Shown piece by piece: positions 37,072 through 40,685 of a DNA stretch of 40,685 nucleotides (positions are counted from its first letter, which is position 1; the number at the start of each line of letters is the position of its first letter). The DNA is from Erwinia pyrifoliae DSM 12163 (GTDB taxonomy: Bacteria > Pseudomonadota > Gammaproteobacteria > Enterobacterales > Enterobacteriaceae), in contig NC_017390.1 in the NCBI RefSeq assembly GCF_000026985.1, positions 426,333 to 467,017 of the forward strand, read 5' to 3'. The notes beneath the pieces were generated by a model. It had not been told where the DNA came from, ran no database searches, and saw only the letters and a program-made list of their open reading frames with translations. The position numbers and the translations under genes are program-made.

Positions 37072-38571
37072 TTACTTTTTACGGCCGCCCATAATACTGC
37101 CCAGCACGCCACGCACAATTTGCTGGCCAATCTGTCTGGCGGCGCTTTTTGCCACGTTTTGCACCACGCCATCGCGCTTGCCGCCGCGCGGCCCGGTGCT
37201 GCCAAAAAGGATCTCCTTCAGGCCGCCGAGGATGCCGCTATCCAGCGCTGCATCACCCTTCGTCGCCGGAGCACCTGCTCGTTCACTGGCGGCCTGCACG
37301 CCATGCTGCAGCCGTTCGTAAGCCGACTCGCGGTCAACCGCCTCTTCATATTTGCCCGACAGCGGCGAGTGGTTAATTAGTCCGTTGCGTTCATCGTCAC
37401 TCACCGGCCCCATACGCGAACCGGGGGCGATAACCGAGGCGCGCTGTACCACCGACGGACTGCCTTTTTCATCAAGGAACGACACCAGCGCTTCGCCAGT
37501 TCCCAGCTGCTGAATGGCGCTGACGGTATCGAACGCCGGATTGGCGCGCATGGTTTGTGCTGCTACTTTTACCGCCTTCTGATCCTTCGGCGTGAAGGCG
37601 CGTAGCGCGTGTTGCACGCGGTTACCCAGCTGGCCGAGCACCGCGTCCGGAATATCGGCCGGATTCTGCGACACAAAATAGACGCCAACGCCTTTTGAGC
37701 GGATCAGACGGATCACCTGTTCTGTCTTGTCCAGCAGCACCGCCGGGGCATCCGCAAACAGCAGGTGCGCCTCATCAAAGAAGAACACCAGCTTTGGCTT
37801 ATCCAGATCGCCCGCTTCCGGCAGCTGTTCGTATAGCTCGGACAACAGCCACAGTAGGCTGGTGGCGTACAATTTTGGCATCTGATAGAGCTTTTCGGCG
37901 GCGAGGATATTGATTATCCCTTTGCCGTTGGCGTCGGTACGCATCCAGTCATTGATATCCAGCATCGGCTCACCGAAGAAGTATTCGGCTCCCTGCTGTT
38001 CCAGCGCCAGCAGACCGCGCTGAATAGCGCCGACCGAGGCGCTGCTGATATTGCCATACTGGTTCTGGAAGGATTTGCCATTTTCGCCAATGTACTGCGT
38101 GGTGGCGCGCAGATCCTTGAAGTCGAGCAGCAGTAGCCCCTGATCGTCCGCCACGCGGAAGATGATTTGCAGCACGCCGCTCTGTACTTCGTTAAGGTTT
38201 AACAAACGCGCCAGCAACAGCGGCCCGAGATCGGAAACCGTGGCACGCACCGGGTGGCCGCGTTCGCCGAAAATATCCCACAGCACCACCGGGTTAGCCT
38301 GCGCTTCCCAGTCTTTAATGCCATTCTGTGCCAGCCTGGCGAGCAGCTGCTCAGAGGCCACGCCCTCTTTGGCAATGCCGGTCAGGTCGCCCTTCACATC
38401 GGCCATAAACACCGGCACGCCGATATTGGAAAAGCTCTCTGCCAGCTTTTGTAACGTCACGGTTTTGCCGGTGCCGGTTGCCCCGGTAATCAGCCCATGG
38501 CGGTTAGCCATCGCTGGCAGCAGATGCAGTGAATGTTCGGGAGTTTGTGCGATCGGCAGTGGCTCGGTCAT
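37072..38571 (-). CDS. yjgR: HerA/FtsK-like P-loop ATPase YjgR (DUF853)
   Basis: A 499-residue P-loop ATPase that matches my memory of E. coli YjgR (500 aa). Walker A GATGTGKT lies at 30-37, Walker B is [17 protein letters not shown], and [20 protein letters not shown] follows. The C terminus is Gly/Arg-rich ([10 protein letters not shown]). The family (DUF853) is related to HerA-type DNA translocases, but the role is unknown. ATG 38571 gives the family N terminus; the frame extends to 38688 without match. It is translationally linked to the DUF445 gene, which may be a clue to a membrane-associated task (inferred). Confidence 0.9.
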   Translation of the reverse strand: MTEPLPIAQTPEHSLHLLPAMANRHGLITGATGTGKTVTLQKLAESFSNIGVPVFMADVKGDLTGIAKEGVASEQLLARLAQNGIKDWEAQANPVVLWDIFGERGHPVRATVSDLGPLLLARLLNLNEVQSGVLQIIFRVADDQGLLLLDFKDLRATTQYIGENGKSFQNQYGNISSASVGAIQRGLLALEQQGAEYFFGEPMLDINDWMRTDANGKGIINILAAEKLYQMPKLYATSLLWLLSELYEQLPEAGDLDKPKLVFFFDEAHLLFADAPAVLLDKTEQVIRLIRSKGVGVYFVSQNPADIPDAVLGQLGNRVQHALRAFTPKDQKAVKVAAQTMRANPAFDTVSAIQQLGTGEALVSFLDEKGSPSVVQRASVIAPGSRMGPVSDDERNGLINHSPLSGKYEEAVDRESAYERLQHGVQAASERAGAPATKGDAALDSGILGGLKEILFGSTGPRGGKRDGVVQNVAKSAARQIGQQIVRGVLGSIMGGRKK

Positions 38572-38672
38572 TTTCAAATATCCATTTGGTTGCAGGTCGG
38601 GTGAAGCCTGGTGTAAGCATCGCAGGCAACGTTTTCGCCAATCATTCAGGCTGGCATTCCTGATTGAGCGAT

Positions 38673-38696
38673 AAAAAAGGCCACGCAAAGGTGGCC
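38673..38696 (-). terminator. yjjA terminator
   Basis: On the minus strand GGCCAC and GTGGCC pair around CTTTGC and run into six T. It lies 47 bp past the yjjA stop and before yjgR, so yjjA is transcribed apart from yjgR. Confidence 0.85.
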
Positions 38697-38743
38697 AGGG
38701 AAGAACTGCAGGGAGGGGACAGCCTCACCACCTTGCAGAGAGA

Positions 38744-39253
38744 TCACGAGATAAACTGCTTACCCTGCTTCAGTACCAGGTCACAGGCTTTGGTTTTAAC
38801 CTTCTTGCCCATTTCGGTATCGCCCAGAGACTTCAGGTTCACCTGCTGATTATTGCCGGTATTCAGCAGTCCCATCAGCCCCTGTTTATAATCGGTGCTT
38901 TGCTGCTGTTTTTGCGTATCCGCCAGCCCCAGCTTGCCGAGCAGCTGCTCTTTTACCGACGATACATTGTTGTCGACTATATTGTTCTTCATGCAGTATT
39001 GCAGCACGCCCGCCGCATTGCTCATGCTGTTGGCGCTAAGTGATTTGTTGCCGCCGTTCAGCAGCCCGGTCAGAGCACCAAGTGAAGTACCGCCCTGGCT
39101 GCCGCTGGCCGGGGTGGCGTTGCTGTTCGCATTCTGACCCAGCGCGTTAGCGGCGGAGCTGAGCTGATCCTGCCAGCTGACGGCGTTCGCGACACCGCTA
39201 AAAAGCGTACCGGAAATGGACAATGCCAGAATCATCTTGGTTGCTGCTTTCAT
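38744..39253 (-). CDS. yjjA: DUF2501 exported protein YjjA
   Basis: A 169-residue secreted protein. The signal peptide (1-24, ending GVANA) leaves a mature start VSWQDQLSSAANAL. SLGALTGLLNGGNKSLSANS, two cysteines (LQYCMKN and VKTKACDLVLKQG) and the C-terminal GKQFIS resemble E. coli YjjA (DUF2501). Function is unknown; a periplasmic location is inferred. A central Asn/Ala/Ser-rich stretch (about 36-52) is low in complexity. I chose the ATG at 39253 because AAGGA lies just upstream on the minus strand; the frame remains open to 39400 without a signal peptide. Confidence 0.87.
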   Translation of the reverse strand: MKAATKMILALSISGTLFSGVANAVSWQDQLSSAANALGQNANSNATPASGSQGGTSLGALTGLLNGGNKSLSANSMSNAAGVLQYCMKNNIVDNNVSSVKEQLLGKLGLADTQKQQQSTDYKQGLMGLLNTGNNQQVNLKSLGDTEMGKKVKTKACDLVLKQGKQFIS

Positions 39254-39546
39254 CGTTATATCCTTGAGTGTGTGGTTACGCGCGGCTTCCACTCTGGCAC
39301 CGCGCCGTCGAATACCTGTTCGGACTACCGGATGACTGGTGAGTTCCCTGTACCACAGTCCGTTGTTAATTATGGTGCAAGATTTAAGAAAATTCCGCAA
39401 AAATAGCGGGTGAAATTGTTGTGCTGTACCGCCGGGGAGGCAGGCAGTGCCGTGGATGGTGCATCCTGGTCATGCAGGTTGCGGCGGGTATTTGGGGCAG
39501 CGTGGGTGTTTTTTCATCATTCAGCCGTCGCTGATAGCGAATAGGG
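39254..39546. other. yjjA-leuX spacer, about 290 bp, no gene seen
   Basis: The part near yjjA should hold its promoter (-); I see AT-rich stretches (39365-39415) but no convincing -35/-10 pair. The rest is GC-rich with no open frame of recognisable type. The 62-aa minus frame at 39521-39709 runs through leuX and is not a gene. The leuX promoter begins at 39547. Confidence 0.55.
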
Positions 39547-39574
39547 TTGCGTAAACAGGGGGTAAAGGTATAAT
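39547..39574 (+). promoter_or_regulatory. leuX promoter
   Basis: TTGCGT (39547-39552), 16 nt, then a perfect TATAAT (39569-39574), ending 28 nt before the tRNA. The C-rich bases after the -10 (CCCC) form a GC-rich discriminator of the stable-RNA type, which fits stringent control. Confidence 0.85.
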
Positions 39575-39602
39575 CCCCAACGTTTTCCGCATACCCTTCA
39601 GT

Positions 39603-39687
39603 GCCGAAGTGGCGAAATCGGTAGACGCAGTTGATTCAAAATCAACCGCCGCAAGGCGTGCCGGTTCGATTCCGGCCTTCGGCACCA
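39603..39687 (+). tRNA. leuX: tRNA-Leu, anticodon CAA
   Basis: An 85-nt class II tRNA: acceptor GCCGAAG pairs with CTTCGGC, D-arm GGCGAAATCGGTAGAC, anticodon stem TTGATT-CAA-AATCAA (anticodon 39637-39639), a long variable arm, T-arm GGTTCGATTCC, and encoded CCA. Outside the variable arm it is almost the same as my memory of E. coli leuX. leuX is a well-known insertion site for genomic islands, and an integrase gene follows here. The terminator is at 39701-39724. Confidence 0.96.
39661..39687 (+). other. Probable attL in the 3' end of leuX
   Basis: P4-type integrases recombine at the 3' end of a tRNA, leaving a direct repeat of the T-arm and acceptor end at both island edges. The leuX 3' part (CCGGTTCGATTCCGG onward to CCA) is therefore the expected left attachment site. 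The matching attR would lie beyond the window. Confidence 0.5.
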
Positions 39688-39700
39688 ACAGTATGTAAAT

Positions 39701-39724
39701 AGACCTCAACTGAGGTCTTTTTTT
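39701..39724 (+). terminator. leuX terminator
   Basis: AGACCTC and GAGGTCT form a 7-bp stem with a 4-nt loop, followed by seven more T, 13 nt after the tRNA. Confidence 0.9.
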
Positions 39725-39876
39725 GTCTCTAAAATCCAGCAGTTACGCTGTTTATCCCCGTGTTTTTGTCTCTTGACGTCCACTCGCATCTGTCCACATA
39801 TACCAACAAATGATGGTATAACTGGTGGTATCTTCGGTTCGATTGATTTTGATACCAACAATGGAGGTATCAACTG

Positions 39877-40218
39877 ATGGCGCTCACTGATATCAAAGTT
39901 CGAACAACCAAACCCTTAGATAAACCCTTTAAACTGACTGATGGTCAGGGTATGCACCTGCTAATCAACCCCAATGGCTCAAAATACTGGCGTTTACAGT
40001 ATCGCTTTGATGGTAAGCAAAAGATTCTGGCATTAGGTGTTTATCCAACGGTCACACTTGGCGAAGCTCGCAGAAAAAGAGATGAAGCCAAAAAGTTGGT
40101 ATCTGTTGGTATCGACCCTTCCGCAAAGAAAAAAACCGACAAGATTGAACAAAGTGAAGCATTTACCTTTGAAGCTATAGCGAGAGACTGGCATACCGCA
40201 TGTAATCGGAGATGGTGA
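39877..40218 (+). pseudogene. P4-type tyrosine integrase, truncated (N-terminal part)
   Basis: The 113-codon frame holds the N-terminal DUF4102 domain of P4-like integrases: LTDIKVRTTKPLDKPFKLTD, GMHLLINPNGSKYWRLQYRF and LGVYPTVTLGEARRKRDEA. It then enters the core-binding domain at FEAIARDWHTA (to about 40200) and breaks off; a full enzyme is about 400 residues. The catalytic tyrosine domain is missing. GGAGG (39863-39867) and ATG 39877 are intact, so a fragment could still be made. It is 190 bp after leuX in the standard island orientation. After 40200 a 19-nt linker leads into transposase sequence on the other strand. Confidence 0.87.
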
Positions 40219-40685
40219 CATACAGCTTGCAGTGAGCAACCTTCGAGTATGTATCAACAAAAGTCTGCTGATAGATACGCCCGACGCCTTTCAGATTGCC
40301 GACGTAGAACGTATCCTGTGAACCCAGATAGCCGGGATGGGCGGTTTCGATTTCACCACATGCCTGGTCATCACTGGCTTTACGCTCCAGTGCCACTATC
40401 TGTGCTTCAGTCAGTTCGATACCGTCATGGGCCACTTTTTCTTGCAGTGCTTTCAGCCGCTTTTTGAAGTTCTCAAGTGAGTGACGCAGCCAGACAGAAC
40501 GGACGCCGCTTCCTGAGATAAAAACGCCCTGTTTACGCAGTTCATTATTGCTCCGGTGCTGGCCATGCGCCGGGAACGCGATAGCGTAATCAACAACGGC
40601 CTGCTCAGTGGCATCATCAGTACGGTTTTTGATGTTGGGAGCACGTCGGCTGCGGTTAATCAGTGCATCCACGCCACCTTCATCA
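40175..40685 (-). mobile_element. IS481-like transposase gene fragment (both ends incomplete)
   Basis: Read on the minus strand, the frame enters from the window edge and shows an integrase/transposase core start: VETAHPGYLG-like ETAHPGYLGSQDTFYVGNLK, then GRIYQQTFVDTYSKVAHCKL, with the first catalytic Asp in FVDTYSK. Recognisable homology stops at KLY (about 40220). The rest of the DDE domain is absent, and the last codons run through the linker into integrase sequence. The N-terminal part contains helix-rich sequence (SLENFKKRLKALQEKV). IS481 assignment is by memory of the motif; another IS3-like group is possible. It cannot encode an active transposase. Confidence 0.65.

Noticed and set aside
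39521..39709. 62-codon frame antisense to leuX
   Set aside because: It runs through a perfect tRNA gene and its promoter.

Overview
The window is chromosomal DNA of an enterobacterium, most likely Erwiniaceae (Erwinia/Pantoea type). Most proteins align end to end with my memory of Escherichia coli K-12 orthologues, and gene order follows two E. coli regions. The differences (no mtr beside deaD, an SNF2 helicase plus a GH20 hexosaminidase where tre/mgtA would be, a miaE relic) point away from Escherichia. The species is inferred from sequence memory; no search was run.

Layout. 1-12.4 kb (+): end of initiator tRNA metY, then the translation/RNA-turnover block rimP-nusA-infB-rbfA-truB-rpsO-pnp, then nlpI, the micro-gene yrbN and deaD. 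12.4-15.2 kb: yhbW, yhbS, yhbQ and a yjfL-like DUF350 membrane protein. 15.2-23.2 kb: anaerobic ribonucleotide reductase nrdDG (-) behind tandem NrdR boxes, then on + a SWIM/SNF2 helicase and a secreted GH20 hexosaminidase. 23.2-27.8 kb: ridA, pyrBI with promoter, leader peptide and attenuator, argI with an ARG box, rraB, a decayed miaE and yjgM. 28-35.4 kb: pepA, holC and valS (-), divergent from the LPS-export permease genes lptFG. 35.4-39.3 kb: a hairpin-rich spacer, then yjgR, a DUF445 gene and yjjA (all -). 39.5-40.7 kb: tRNA-Leu(CAA) leuX, followed by a truncated P4-type integrase and a broken IS481-like transposase. This is the left edge of an integrated or decayed genomic island.

How the genes work together. 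The first block joins ribosome assembly (RimP, RbfA, S15), initiation (IF2), tRNA modification (TruB), transcription elongation (NusA), RNA decay (PNPase) and RNA unwinding (DeaD). It shows classic post-transcriptional control: non-ATG starts, a two-hairpin pnp leader, and a micro-ORF overlapping deaD. The pyrBI-argI pair splits carbamoyl phosphate between pyrimidine and arginine synthesis. Each gene set has its own visible control: attenuation for pyrBI and an ARG box for argI.

I found no convincing new multi-gene system, CRISPR array, toxin-antitoxin pair or phage-defence island. The best leads are the pyrBI leader, the leuX island edge with its 19-nt linker, the SNF2/GH20 replacement, the miaE relic, a possible unannotated small lipoprotein, and a hairpin cluster downstream of lptG.
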